Shown piece after piece: positions 20,282 to 31,625 of a stretch of 64,000 bases of DNA. The stretch comes from Emiliania huxleyi CCMP1516 (lineage: Eukaryota; Haptophyta; Isochrysidales; Noelaerhabdaceae): positions 371,936 to 435,935 of the forward strand of contig NW_005196528.1 in NCBI RefSeq assembly GCF_000372725.1, written 5' to 3'. Numbering within the stretch: the stretch's first letter is position 1; every line of letters starts with the position of its first letter. The notes under the pieces are model-generated. The model did not search any database. It saw only the letters and a program-made list of their open reading frames with translations, and was not told the DNA's origin. A program made the position numbers and the translations under genes.

Positions 20282-20496
20282 AGCGCTCCTCGCGCAAGCG
20301 CTCCGCGCCGTCGCCAGCCGGCGCCGACGAGCCCGTCGCCATGGACGCCTCGGAGCCCGCGGCGCGGTCGAAGCGCAAGGCGGCCGTCGCGTCGTCGGAG
20401 CGGCTCAAGCGGATTATCTACGCTGAGCGGTGCGACGTCGCGTTCGAGGAGGACAGCGACGACGGCGAGGACGGCGAGGACGGCGGCATGCCCTGA
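18840..20496 (+). pseudogene. WGR-domain-like nuclear protein, frame broken twice
   Basis: Starts MSPIPATLQAARDKKWIPKE and stays open to about 19095. It then continues one frame over (ENGDLFEKKGVKER ... NLQEAEK) to about 19430, and in the third frame (KGWKCLGECEVLASLLRSTP) to the stop at 20494-20496. The second shift falls in a gaaaaaagggg homopolymer, which suggests a sequencing error or recent indel. The first (around 19095-19110) has no plausible intron. The C-terminal part contains HNKYWTASFEPENAVLVFTW, then GPMGESHTNVLRLQFG and a final KTGKLTKAPY, the layout of a WGR domain (found in PARP-type proteins). After it come a GGV/poly-Gly microsatellite, nuclear-localisation-like basic runs and an acidic tail (EEDSDDGEDGEDGG). 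No PARP catalytic domain is seen. Confidence 0.6.
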
Positions 20497-20975
20497 CTTT
20501 GCACTTGGCTCCTGCTGAGAAACGGGCAGAGGAGAGGACGGAGCCACAAATGAGAAGGGCTCCAGCGGCTCGCTTACTGAAGACTCAGGGTTCATGTGAC
20601 TGGTCATGAGTGTCGTGTGCTGCACATACCGTCACGTAGCCCGAAGCGGCGCCTACTGAGAGGAAAGATCTCCAGCCAGAGCAAGGCCACGGAATATCTC
20701 GGCGCTTGTTGCCTTCCGGAATGTCAGCCGAAATGCCCTCATCTCTCGGGTACGTGATCGGCTACTTCAAGTGCGGTGTCGCGCTGCATGGGCCAGCAGG
20801 GTGCAGTGGCGAGGGGCGGCGGGCTCGGACGTCCACCGAGTCGCTCCGCGCGCCAGACGGAGCGCGCGCGCGGGCTAGGAAGCTCTCGGCAGGCTGAAAA
20901 GGACATCTGCACTTATTGCGGGCGGGAGGGCGGGAGGGCGGATCCACTTTGTATTCGGCATACGCCTCCCTACCG

Positions 20976-20983
20976 GTATAAAT
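20976..20983 (+). promoter_or_regulatory. TATA-like box upstream of PP2A A subunit
   Basis: ggtataaatacc lies about 45 bp before the ATG at 21022 and sits in the middle of a dyad (cctccctaccgg ... ccgggggagg). Position and sequence suit a TATA element. No other motif supports it. Confidence 0.4.
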
Positions 20984-21021
20984 ACCGGGGGAGGTATTCT
21001 TCACAGCCTCTCTTGCCCAGC

Positions 21022-23833
21022 ATGACCGACCCGGCATGCGCCCACCCAACGGCAGGGCGATGGAAGAGTTCTAACGACAGGGTACCCCCATAGGAGCAGT
21101 CGCTCTACCCGGTCGCGGTCCTCATCGACGAGCTGAAGCACGAGGACATTCAGCTGCGCCTCAACTCGATCCGAAGACTCTCGACGATCGCCGTCGCACT
21201 CGGGCCGGAGCGCACGCGAAACGAGCTGATTCCCTTCCTCAACGGTGGGCCCGCTAGCGCGTGGACGCGCGCGCACCATCGCCGCACGCCACGCACGCCG
21301 CGACGCGCCGAGATTGTGCGCGAGCATGGGTTCTTGAGCGGCGCCTCGGCCGCCCGCGCAGAGTCAATCGACGATGAGGACGAGGTGCTCGTTGCGCTCG
21401 CCGAGGAGCTGGGCGGATTCGTCGAGTACGTGGGCGGGCTCGAGTACGCCCCCGTCCTCCTCGGGCCGCTCGAGACGCTCGCCACGGTCGAGGAGACGCT
21501 CGTGCGCGACAAGTCGGTCGAGGCGCTCAACAAAGTGTCGCGGCAGGTGCCGGTGGCGCACCTGCTCGAGCACCTGGTGCCGCTGGTGCTGCGGCTCCAG
21601 GCCAACGACTGGTTCACCTCCCGTATCTCCGCCTGCGGCCTCTTTGCCGCCGCATACGGCGAGCAGCCGCGCCTCCCCTCCTCTCCTCTCCTCTCTCCAC
21701 AACCCACCTCTCTCTCCGCTCCTCTCTCCGTAGCCGACCTCTCCGCTCCTCACCCGCTCCCCGCGCTCCCCATCCCACGGCGCGGCCCTCCGGCCGCGTC
21801 CCTCGGCGTGGACCCGCGCCCGCCGTCCCGCCTCCCCAGGCCGGCTGCCCGCCGAGTCAAAGGCGGAGATCCGCGCCTCCTTCACGCAGCTCTGCCACGA
21901 CGACACGCCCATGGTGAGGCGCGCCGCCGCCTCCAACCTCGGCTCGTTCGCGGCGGCGATGCACGCGGCGGGCGACGAGGAGCTCCTCAAGACGGAGCTG
22001 CTCCCGCTCTTCGCCGCGCTCTCCGCCGACGAGCAAGACTCGGCGCGAGATTCGCTGAGATTCGCCGAGATTCGCCGAGATTCACCCGAGATTCACCCGA
22101 GATTCACCCGAGATTCACCCGAGATTCACCCGAGATTCGCCGGGCAGGGCCCGGTGCGGCTGATCGCAGTCGACAGCTCGCCCAGCCCCACGGGCGCCTG
22201 CCCCGACCCCTTGTCGGACCCCCTCTCGGACTCTTCCTGCAGGTGCGGCTGCTCGCAGTCGAGAACTGCGTCGGCGTCGGACAGCTCCTCTCCGTGAGCG
22301 CGAACCAGGCCGTCGTGCTGCCCATCGTGCGGTCCGTGTCGCAAGACCGGTCGTGGCGCGTCCGGTGNNNNNNNNNNNNNNNNNNNNNNNNNNNNNNNNN
22401 NNNNNNNNNNNNNNNNNNNNNNNNNNNNNNNNNNNNNNNNNNNNNNNNNNNNNNNNNNNNNNNNNNNCAGGCGCGCCGAGATCCAATCTCCAGCCGAGCT
22501 TCAGCCGATCTCCAGCCGATCTCCAGCCGATCTCCAGCCGATCTCCAGCCGAGCTCCAGCCGAGCTCCAGCCGAGCTCCAGCCGAGCTCCAGCCGAGATC
22601 CAGCCGAGATCCAGCCGATCTCCAGCCGAGCTCCAGCCGAGCTCCAGCCGAGATCCAGCCGAGATCCAGCCGAGATCCACCGGTCGAGGGAGGGCGTGCT
22701 GCACCCGAGTAGGACCCCGAGGCGGAGGTACGCACCGCGGCGGCAGTCAAGCTCGCCGCCTTCTCCCGCATGCTCGCGCCGGAGCTCGTCGTCAGCCAGA
22801 TTCTGCCGGCGGTGGCGGAGCTGTGCAGCGACGGGTCGCAGCACGTCCGCGCGTCTCTCGCGTCGGACATCATGGGCCTCGCGCCGCTGGTCGGCAAGGG
22901 CGCGACCATCGAGACGCTGCTCCCGCTCTTCCTGCAGCTGCTCAAAGACGAGTTCCCCGAGGCGGCGCCGCCGCATCCCGCCCGCTCCCGCCCGCGCAGC
23001 GCCGTGAGCCGCCTCGGCCTGCCGCCGCCAGGTGCGCCTCAACCTGATCGGCGCGCTGCCCGCGGTCAACGCCCTGCTCGGCGTCGAGCTGCTCGCGACG
23101 GCGCTGCTGCCCGCCATCGAAGAGCTCGCCGAGGACCGGCAGTGGCGCGTGCGCCTCGCGGTGGTCGACTGCATGCCTCCGCTCGCCGCGCAGCTGGGCG
23201 TCGCCTTCTTCGAGGAGAAGCTCTGCGCGATGTGCGTGCGCTGGCTCCAGGACTGTGTCTACACGATCCGCGAGTCCGCCATTGCCAACGTGCGTAAGCT
23301 GACCGAGCTGTTTGGGCTCGAGTGGGCGGCGGCTCACCTTATCCCTAAGGCGACACGCACACGCACACCCACACCCACACCACACCACACCCACCCACCC
23401 CACACCGGTTGCACGTCGTAGGTGATGGCGACGCGGCAGTCGTCAAACTACCTTTTCCGGCTCACGGCACGCGCCTCCCGCCCCCTCGACCCGCCCTCCC
23501 GCCACCCTGCCCGCCACAGCGAGGGCGCAGCGCGGCGCGTCTCACCACTCCTCGTGGCCGCCGCCGCAGGCTCTCTCGACCGTATCGTCGCTCGCGACCG
23601 TCGTCGGCAGCGACGTGCTCTACGGCTCGCTGCTGCCGGCGGTGCTCGGCATGGTCAGCGACGCGGTGCCCAACGTCCGCTTCAACGTCGCCAAGACGCT
23701 GCAGATGCTGGTGCCGCTGCTCGAGCCGGGCCTCGTCGCGTCGCAGGTCAAGCCGAAACTCCTCGAGCTCAGCGAGGATCATGACAAGGACGTGCAGTAC
23801 TTTGCGCAGAGGGCGCTTGCATGTTGCGGCTGA
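21022..23833 (+). CDS. PPP2R1: PP2A 65-kDa scaffold (A) subunit, HEAT-repeat protein
   Basis: The scaffold holds the catalytic C and regulatory B subunits of protein phosphatase 2A. Exons: 21022-21033 (MTDP), 21094-21244, 21362-21658, 21840-22042, 22243 to the N gap, then 22713-22961, 23032-23349, 23422-23466 and 23570-23833. HEAT repeats are clear: [115 protein letters not shown] and the C-terminus [20 protein letters not shown]. Six of the seven measurable introns start with GC (21034, 21659, 22043, 22962, 23350, 23467); only 21245 is GT. About 35 residues (between SWRVR and DPEAEVR) are missing in the 100-N gap. The gene looks intact otherwise. Confidence 0.96.
22064..22140 (+). repeat. 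11-bp minisatellite in PP2A intron (agattcacccg)
   Basis: Tandem copies of agattcgccg/agattcacccg just after the GC donor at 22043. Confidence 0.9.
22368..22467. other. Assembly gap (100 N)
   Basis: Exactly 100 unknown bases inside PP2A. The round length implies an arbitrary-size scaffold gap. Confidence 0.99.
22490..22680 (+). repeat. 11-bp minisatellite in PP2A intron (gatctccagcc)
   Basis: About 17 units of gatctccagcc and variants gagctccagcc and gagatccagcc directly after the gap. The array is probably what broke the assembly. Confidence 0.92.
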
Positions 23834-24437
23834 CGGCCTGACCGCCGTCAGAGCGCTATGTGGATTTAGACGAGCTGCTCCTGACATATAGACGGTAGTA
23901 GCCAATTGCTAATTGCTAATAGATATGTGTCTAAGTATCATCGATCGCTCCGCCGCGCCGGCGGCGGGTGTGGCGCTGGGCGCGCCCGCATTTTTCCGAC
24001 CCGTGTGTCGAGACCTTGTCGACGTGTTGACACTTCTCACTTGTCGACAGGCCGAGAGACCGACACGCTGGGGACTGCAGAGATCTCTGGCAGAGTGCAG
24101 TAACACACGGCGCTAACGTGTACTGTCTTACTGAGTACTGACTACTGTGTATGTACACACACACAATCATGTGCCTCTTTAATTACAAAATATTGTAGTT
24201 TGTACTACATAGCTCGCCGCTAGCACGCGGATCGTGGTCAGAGAGAGGGCACTTGCGCTTCGATTTCTTGCGCAGCCCAAACATGTGCCGTGTCCAGTGA
24301 TGGTTGTGTACAGTGCCCCGAACCGTATCCGCATACCGCAACTCGCCCGCTCGCTACGCGCCTGCGCCGCACACGACCAGGCACCGACAGGCCCATCGGC
24401 GCGTGTGCCAGAGCCGCTCTCGCCCACTAGGACGGCA
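23834..24437. other. Convergent intergenic region, no gene seen
   Basis: Lies between the stops of PP2A (+) and NDUFA9 (-). It is AT-richer than its surroundings and contains a small dyad (tgtagtttgtactaca) at 24195-24210. No coding signal. Confidence 0.6.
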
Positions 24438-26023
24438 CTAGGACGGCTCGCGCACGTGGACGGTGTCGTCGATGAAGGGCGACTTCTTCTTGTACACAAA
24501 CATCTGGCGAGGCGCAAAAGGGTCCATTGACGTGGCGGAGACGCCGAGGTCGGCGAGGGTGCCAGTGCCAGTCGGCTCATTCGCAAGGATGGTGTCCACC
24601 GCTTCGAGCTTGACCTTGGCGGGGAGGAGGCGGGGGTTGGGGGGTGGGGGTGGGGTCGGGGAGGGGGGGGGGGGGCTAGAGGAACCGAGGGGGCTGGGTG
24701 GCTAAATTGGGCGGCACTGGTGCCGCCGCGAGGGCGAGAGGCGAGTCCCGTGGCGGCGGGGCGCGGGCGCGTGCGGGGCCCTCTGTGGGGCCCAGGGGCG
24801 GGGCGGGGCGGGGCGGGGCGGGGCGGGGCGGGGCGGGGCGGGGCGGGGCAGAGGAGCGCGCCAGGTCGGGCCACATCCAAGGATCAGGCAGCATCGCAGT
24901 GGCGCTCGCGGCGGCGATCGCGGCCGCCTTTGGCACGGAGATCGCGGTCGACTCGTCTCCGATGCCTACGCGGCGCTAGGGCTGTGAAGAGGCAGCTTCT
25001 TCACAGCGGCTCCTCGCTCCTCTGGTGTGCCGTCGAAGACGATCTGCGCGAGCTCGGCCTGGGTGTAGATGCCAGGCCCGGCGAGCGAGTACGTCTTACC
25101 CGCCGTCGACGGGTCGCACACCGCCGACACGACCGCCTTCGCCACGTCGTCGACAAAGACGGGCTGCGCGCGCGCCTGCAGGAAGGCTCCGAGAAGGTTC
25201 AGGGGAGGGGCCGAGGTCTCCGCGGAGCTGGCTGCGATTTGCGTGCCCCGCCGCCGTCGACGAGGGGGAAGGCGGGGAGGTGGCGGCAGAGCTTGGCCTT
25301 GGAGTTGAGGAAGGTCTTGTCCTCCTCGCCAAAGCACGTCGCTGGCCGCAGCACCGTCGCCAGAGGGAAGGCGTCCTTGACGGCCGCCTCGCCCAGCGCC
25401 TTGCTTCTCAGCCAGCCACAGTCGACGTCGGTCGCCGCGCCGAGAGCGGAGAGGTGGATGAGGCGGCCGACGCCGTGGTCGGTGCACACCTCCCCCAGCA
25501 CCGCGGGGAAGGTCACATTCACGTCCTGGTAGGACCACCGCCTGCGGCGCGAGGGGCTGGGGGTGCAGGGCGCGCGAGCGCTGGAGAGCGCGGGGCGGGT
25601 GGATCCTCGGCCGCAAGCGCGGCGGCGGCGGCTAGGGCTGCGCCGGCGGCGCGTCCAGCCACGCGGGCGCCGGGGAGGGGCGCCGGCGGCGCGCGCGCAC
25701 TTGGTCTCGCTCTTGAGGCCAATCAGGTTAATGACGACGTCGCTCCCCGCCACGACCTTCTCGACATCCTCGAGCCGACGGATGGAATACTTGACGAAGG
25801 AGATGGCGCCGAGGTCCGCCATCGGCTTGAGGTGGCGCATGTACAGCTCGTCGCCACGGTAGGGCAGCACCATCTGGCAGCCAACGGCGCCGAGCCGCGA
25901 CGTGACGTACCGCCCCATGAAGCCGCCGGCGCCGAGGATCGTGATGCGGTGGCCGGAGAAGGAGGACCTGCCCTGCTTCATCGCCCCGCGGGTGCTGAGC
26001 ACCGCAGCCGGGAGGGTCGCCAT
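24438..26023 (-). CDS. NDUFA9: Complex I 39-kDa subunit NDUFA9-like (SDR-type)
   Basis: A mitochondrial NADH dehydrogenase accessory subunit of the atypical short-chain dehydrogenase fold. Exons: 26023-25701, 25541-25247, from 25175 (end unresolved near 24980), a fourth ending at 24862, and 24614-24438. Exon 1 has the NAD(P)-binding motif HRITILGAGGFMGRYVTSRL and GSDVVINLIGLKSETK. Exon 2 has DVNVTFPAVLGEV, RLIHLSALGA and SKALGEAAVKDAFPLATVLR. Exon 3 has QPVFVDDVAKAVVSAV and TYSLAGPGIYTQAELAQIVF. The last exons give MLPDPWMWPDL|VKLEAVDTILANEP and TLADLGVSATSMDPFAP. Donors are GT (25700), GC (25246) and GC (24861). Between exon 3 (AAVKKLPLHS) and exon 4 (GDESTAISVPKAAAI) the frame changes over only about 20 bp, so either a very short intron or an indel is present there. 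Confidence 0.88.
24790..24848. repeat. (GGGGC)n pentanucleotide array in NDUFA9 intron
   Basis: About twelve uninterrupted ggggc units on the plus strand, inside the intron with the GC donor at 24861. Strong G-quadruplex potential. Confidence 0.93.
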
Positions 26024-26296
26024 GATCGGCGACTCTTACCAGAAAATCCTCGGCTGCTGCAAGCAAGCAGCGGGCAGAGCAGCGCACCGAAGAAAAGAAG
26101 AAGCAGCAGCGTTGAACAAGCGGAGCGACGAAAAGAAACAAACCGCCCTGCGGTAGGACTTTGCGCGCCCGGATGGCATTCTGGGCGGCCCTTAGCACCC
26201 TGTTGTGAAAAGAAACCGATGAATCGAGCCTGCCGGTGCTGCTGTTTGCGCGCTCGTCTGCGGGGCTCCGAACCGCTCCGGGCCCACATACACAAT

Positions 26297-29200
26297 ATGC
26301 CACGCCTCCTCCTCCTCCTCGTATTCACTCTAGGCCCAGCAGATGCCTTCGAGGCCTCAAAGTTCCGCACCTGCTCGCAGTCGCACTTTTGTTCGGACTT
26401 CAGCCCGACGGCCGCGCCGCTGCCTCCCTCTCTCTCTCTCTCTTCCATGACGCGGACAGCGACCGGCGTGCGAGCCGTGGCCGGATACAGAGGCGAGGGC
26501 GGCAGCGCAGTGGTGTCGTTCGAGCTGCTCGTCGAGCCGCTCCGCACGGCGGCCGCTGCCGAGGCTCCAGCGTGGCGCGTGCGCCTGCTCGGCGGCGCCA
26601 ACTCGTTCCTCGCCGCCTCACACCTCTCGCTCGCCGCGCTGAATCCGGACACCAGCGCCGACGTGGCGCTGTCGTTTGAGATGGAGGCGGTCCCCGGGCC
26701 GGAAGGCGCCGGCGCACCGGCGGCGCACGTGCTGCGTGCCCGGAGCGGCCGCTGGGTGAGTGAGCTCGAGCTCCTCTCGGCGCCGCTGCAGGCGCAGCTG
26801 CGCGTATACGAGGCGGGCTTCGCTCGGCCGGCCGCGCCGGTGGCGGTGCTCAACGGGCGTGGGATGCTCCGCTTTGCGGCGGGTGAGCGACGCTGGCCGC
26901 AGAGCGCCGACGCCGCCTGGCGCCGCCGCTGCGACGGTGGCCCCGCGCGGTTTGGCGACTCGGCGGCCGACTCGCGCCCCGCCGGCTGCACGGCCCTCGG
27001 CGCCGACGTCGCCTTTCCGGCGGCGGAGCAGGTGTACGGGCTTCCGGAGCGGGTGGCACCGCTCGCGCTCCCGATGACGGCGCGCTTGCGCGCCTTCTCC
27101 GCCGCCTTGACGCGGCAGCGAGAGCCGTACCGCCTCTTCAACCTCGACGTCTTCCGGTACGACCGCAGCACCGGCGACCGGCCTGCGGCGCTCGCTGGCG
27201 TGCCTTCGAGCGCACGCCCGCGACACGCGCATGGCGTGGCCCGTAGGCGTCGGCCTGTACGGCTCGCTGCCGTTCCTCCTCGCGCACGGCGGCGGGGCGG
27301 GCGGCGGCGGGGCGGGCGGCAGTGCCGGCGTGCTCTGGCTCAGCGCGGCCGACACGTACGTCGACCTCTGGCGCGGCGGCGGCGGCGGCGTGGTTTCTCA
27401 TTGGCTGAGCGAGGGCGGCGGGATGGACGTGGTGCTGCTCGGCGGACCGGGCGACGAAGACGTGGTTCGCCAGCTGGGCGCCCTGACTGGGACGCCTCCG
27501 CTGCCGCCGCTGTGGTCTCTCGGGTACCACCAGTCGCACTGGAACGTCAAGAGCCAGCCGCAGCTTGAGGGGATCGACGCCAACGCCGACCGGCTCGGCT
27601 GGCCCCTGGACGGCCTCTGGCTCGACATCGAGCACGCGCAGGCCAAGCGCTACTTCACGTGGGACGGCGCCGCCTTCCCCGACCCGCGAGGGATGGCGGC
27701 GGCCATCGAGCCAAAGGGGCGGAGGCTCGTCGCCATCGCCGACCCGCACTTGCGCGCAGCGCCGGAGTACGATATCTACGCGGCCGCCGCCAACGCGTCC
27801 CTTCTGGTGCGGCCGCCGCCGAGTCGTGGAGGCGGCGACGCAGGCAGAAGCGGAGGCGGCGACGGCGAGGGGGGCGGCGAGGGGGGCCTCGTCGGCGGCG
27901 CCGCTTTCGAGGGCGAGTGTTGGCCGGGCGTCTCTTCTTGGGTCGACTTTTTGCAGCCGCGCGCGCAGCAGTGGTGGGCGCAGCTCTACTCGGGTGCGGG
28001 CGAGGGCCGCCCTCGGAGGTGGCCCTCGTGGCTGCACGCCTGGAACGACATGAACGAGCCGTCCGTCTTCTCGGGCGCCGAGCTCACGCTGCCGCGCGAC
28101 GCTCTGCACGTGGTCCAAGGCGCGCCGGCTCCCTCGCCGTCGTCGGTCGAGGTGGGCGCCGGCGCAGCTGACGCGTCCACGACACGTCCATGACACGTCC
28201 ACGGCACGTCCCCCCCAGGTGGAGCACCGGCTAGTGCACAACCTGTACGGCGCGCTGCAGGCTGCCGCCACCTTCGCCGGCCTCTCTGCGCGGGCGGGCC
28301 TCCCATCCGGCGGGGAGAGGCCCTTCCTCCTCTCGCGCAGCTTCTTCGTCGGCTCGCAGCGACACGGCGCCGTGTGGACGGGCGACAACACCGCCAGCTG
28401 GGACCAGCTCCGCCTCTCCGTGCAGATGGTCCTCGCCCTTGGCGCGCCGCGCCGCCCGTCCCTTCCCGAACCCGCGCGTGCCCGGTTGTGCCACCCAGGA
28501 CCCCCCCCCCCCCCCCTCCTCACTTCTCGCCCCCGCCGCGAGCGCAGGCGTCTCGGGGCTTCCCTTCACCGGCGCAGACGTGGGCGGCTTCTTTGGCACG
28601 CCTCCGCCCGAGCTGCTGCTGCGCTGGCACCGGTCGGCACCTCAGCTCGTCGCCTCAAACTCTCCCGATACCTTCTAGGAGCCCTTCCGTAGGTACCAGT
28701 CAGCGTCGCACTTGCCTTTCTTCCGCAGCCATGCACACGTCGACTCGCCACGGCGCGAGCCGTGGCTGCTGCCGCAGCCGCACGCGGCGCACGCGCTCGA
28801 GGCGTTGCGCGAGAGGCAGCGCTTGCTCCCCTTTTGGTACACGCTCTGCTGGGACGCCGCCTCTGGCGCTCTGCCGTCTGCCGAGGGCTTGCCCCTCGTG
28901 CGGCCGCTCTGGCTCGGATCGGGCGGCGGAGGGTCGCCGCCCGCCTCGCCGGCGGGCGCGGGGAAGCCCGTCCCGCGGAGCGCGCTGCTGCTGGCGGACA
29001 CCGCCTTCACCGTCGGCGCCGATCTGCTCGTGTTTCCGGTTGCGACCAAGGGCGCGAGCAACGTCGAGGTGCCGCTGCCGGTGCACGGTTGCGGCGGTGC
29101 GCCGTGTGAGTGGTTCTCCGTCTCGTCGGGCGCGAGGCTGCGCGGCGGCTTCTGGCACAGCGAGCCAGTCGGACTCGGGTCGATGCCTCGCTACCAGCGC

Positions 29201-29896
29201 GGCGGGTCCATCTTGCCACGGCGCGAGCGGGTACGCCGCTCCGCGCTGCTGGCCGTGTGGGACCCGATCTCTCTGCACGCCGCTCTCGACGCGGCCGGGC
29301 ATGCGGCCGGCCGGCTGTACCTCGACGACGGCGTCACGGCGCGCTTGCCCGCCGCCCTCCACGAGCACCAGCAAAGCGGCGGTTTGCTGGAGGCGGCGCG
29401 AGCCGGGGCGGCTACCGCGCCAGAGAGTGAGCTAGAAGGCGCGCCGCCGCAGCACGCTGCCCGCTCCGCCGGCGCCGGCGTCGGCGCTCTGCTGCTGTTC
29501 AACGTGACGTGCGAGGAGAAGCGGAGTGCCCAGAGCACCGACGGCGGAGGAGGTGGCCACGTCGTCCGCTGCATCCTCTCGTCGCGGCCGACCCGCCCGC
29601 TGGCGCTCGGAGAGTCGGTTGGGCCGCTCCCCGCGTCGGTCTATGTGGAGCGGGTCTTGCTGCGCGGTCTCTCGCCGCTCGTCGTCGACCAGTCGACCCG
29701 GCTCGCCGATTGGCTTCCCTCCTCACTCGCCCCCGGTTCGGGCAAGAGGCCGACGGCCAGCGTCGGAGGCGCCGCGCCGCGGCCGCTGGGCGGCAAGGTG
29801 GAGGCCACGCCCCACGGGTTGCTGCTGGAGCGGCTGCACTTGCCGTGCGATGAGGCGTGGGACATAGAGGTGCCGGGGGCCGTGCTTGATGGATAG
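26297..29896 (+). CDS. GANAB: ER glucosidase II alpha subunit (GH31)
   Basis: Trims glucose from N-glycans in the endoplasmic reticulum. Exons 26297-27173, 27211-28121, 28219-28441, 28548-28626 and 28693-29896 give 1097 residues, in the family range. The signal peptide is [20 protein letters not shown], followed by the conserved [12 protein letters not shown]31 motifs: [33 protein letters not shown], the nucleophile in [13 protein letters not shown] (about residue 570), the acid/base region [15 protein letters not shown] (about 650), [14 protein letters not shown] and [20 protein letters not shown]. The exon joins ALG|VSGLPF and LLLRW|YQSAS reproduce the family sequence, and all four introns then use GC donors (27174, 28122, 28442, 28627). 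Intron 1 would be only 37 bp. For intron 2 a GT donor 30 bp downstream is an alternative. A Gly-rich insertion sits at about residues 500-520. Confidence 0.94.
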
Positions 29897-30614
29897 GCGC
29901 GCGGACCGGGCTTGGTGAGCCGCGTGGCGGTGGGGCCGGCCGCCGGGTGGTGTTTGTCGGGCGGGGTGGCTTGCGCGCGCGTCCGATCGAAGCTGTTCAT
30001 GAAAGACCAAAATAAAAGTTCCAGAGCGAGTGACGGATAAAGTCGTGTGAACGAGCTGTGAAAGCCAAAGTATTGCCCGCCGCAGGCGAAGAAATTTTTC
30101 AGGGTTTTTGGTCCCCTATACGCCGAAGAAATCGAAGATTTTGGCGGGCGCCCGACGCGGTATGGAGCACGCGCGCTGCCCGGCATGCCTGCAGCATCCA
30201 AACGAGACGCACGGCGTCGCTCAGCCGTGTCCACGCGGCTTCGCTCCTGTCCTAACCGGCGCCATCTGGGCGGCTGCTGCGGAGCTGCTGCCGGCGGTGC
30301 GGCAACTGGCCGACAGATACGACGCTCAGGGCACCCGCCGGCGATTCACTGGAAAGGAACGAAGGCGCCGCTGTCGGCGATTCACCGCCGTTCGTTCCCG
30401 TCTCTCAAGCTGGCTACACCGTCCATGGACGAGGGAGACGTCGCCTCCTCTTTCGTCCCGGGCACTGTTCGCGCCGGAAGGCACCGTACACTGCGAAGTA
30501 CATTAACCTTCATCCCTCCTACCGCCGGCCGGGAGTGCAGCCTTCGCCATCGCTGAGTGAGATTATCCTCGACTTTGGCACCTGCGAAGTAATGAACAAC
30601 ATGCAGTACGTCAT
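29897..30614. other. Intergenic region, weak ORF only
   Basis: An open plus frame at 30108-30506 contains a Cys/His cluster (HARCPACLQHPNETHGVAQP) and could be part of a mobile-element protein. No start, domain or splice support. Confidence 0.35.
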
Positions 30615-30785
30615 ATGCAATGGCGCTATGACAGCCCTGCGATGGGCGTCCTCGATGCAGACGAGGCGGAGCTCATCTGCGCGGCGCAGATCGCCGACTT
30701 TCTCTCTCTCCCTGCGCGAGTGGTTGCGCCACCGTGGATGAGGCATATGGGCTGGGCAGGGGAGTTGGTAGAGGAGGTCGACTGA
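30615..30785 (+). CDS. Short hypothetical ORF
   Basis: 57 codons with protein-like composition (MQWRYDSPAMGVLDADEAEL, then ICAAQIADFLSLPARVVAPP) and an acidic end (GELVEEVD), ending in TGA. It may be a terminal exon. No family recognised. Confidence 0.3.
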   Translation: MQWRYDSPAMGVLDADEAELICAAQIADFLSLPARVVAPPWMRHMGWAGELVEEVD

Positions 30786-30989
30786 GGGCGCGAGGCCGCC
30801 AATCGTCACAGTCTGCTGCTGACTATCGGTCGCTGACTGGTTGAGCGCATCGCGCTGGCCGCGCAGCGGCCTTTAGAAAATTTTGGCCGCAGGCCTAGGT
30901 TTTGAAAGATCAAGAGAATAAGCGCCGGTGAGTCTTTCAGAAGCTGCCGTTTGCGGCTTCCTAAGTCAATTTTTTGAGAGGAACGTTTT

Positions 30990-31625
30990 GGCTGAGCTCT
31001 AACGGCCCTCCAGAGAGTCGCGCGATCATCGAGTTTTGACGAAGTCACGGATGAGCAGCCGAATGGCGAGGAGGCGCCAGCATACCACCCAAAGGGAGAG
31101 GAGGGGTTGCCGGTGCAGGGCGAGACCCGGAGCAGTCCAGCCTCGATTTTGATGCGCGGGCTCGGCAGCGATGACGGCGAAAAAGTGACGGCGGAGGACG
31201 ACCGCAATCTGCTTGGCGACCCGTCTGTGGCGGGAGCATCAACGGCGCTCGCAGGAGGTGGAGGCGACAAGGGCGTCGGGAGTTCGCCCAAGTATCAGGA
31301 GTTCCTATCTAGATATTCGCCCTTGCTGACACATCGTATGGCCGGAGACTCGGCTCGGCTACTGGACGGCCTCGGCGATGCCGTTCGCGCGGTGCTCGCG
31401 CACAAGAACAGCTTGACTGACGAAGAGTGGCTCGTCGCGCTTGCGCACGTTGAAGCCATCCGCTGCAGCAGGGCGGCGGCGGGGATAGAGCTCGAGGACG
31501 ACACTCCGCAGTGGCTTGTGGAAGCGGCGATGAAGATGACGCTGGTGGAGCCGGAGGAGGAGTCGCGGCCCGCCTTCTCAGAGTCGGACTGCCGGCGCGC
31601 TGGCTGGTGTTGTGGGGATTCTTAA
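30990..31625 (+). CDS. Hypothetical protein (acidic, helical)
   Basis: An open frame from just after a TGA near 30990 to TAA at 31623-31625. No in-frame ATG occurs before MRGLGSDDGEK (near 31150). It reads SFDEVTDEQPNGEEAPAYHP, later SPKYQEFLSRYSPLLTHRMA and LTDEEWLVALAHVEAIRCSR, which look like folded helices. No family is recognised. Third-position GC is lower than in the housekeeping genes, which may mark a transposon or a foreign origin. Confidence 0.4.

Noticed and set aside
28122..28218. GT donor at 28152 for glucosidase II intron 2
   Set aside because: Would insert about ten Pro/Ser residues between ALHVVQG and VEHRLVHN, where relatives have none. The GC donor at 28122 gives the expected spacing. 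Not fully excluded.
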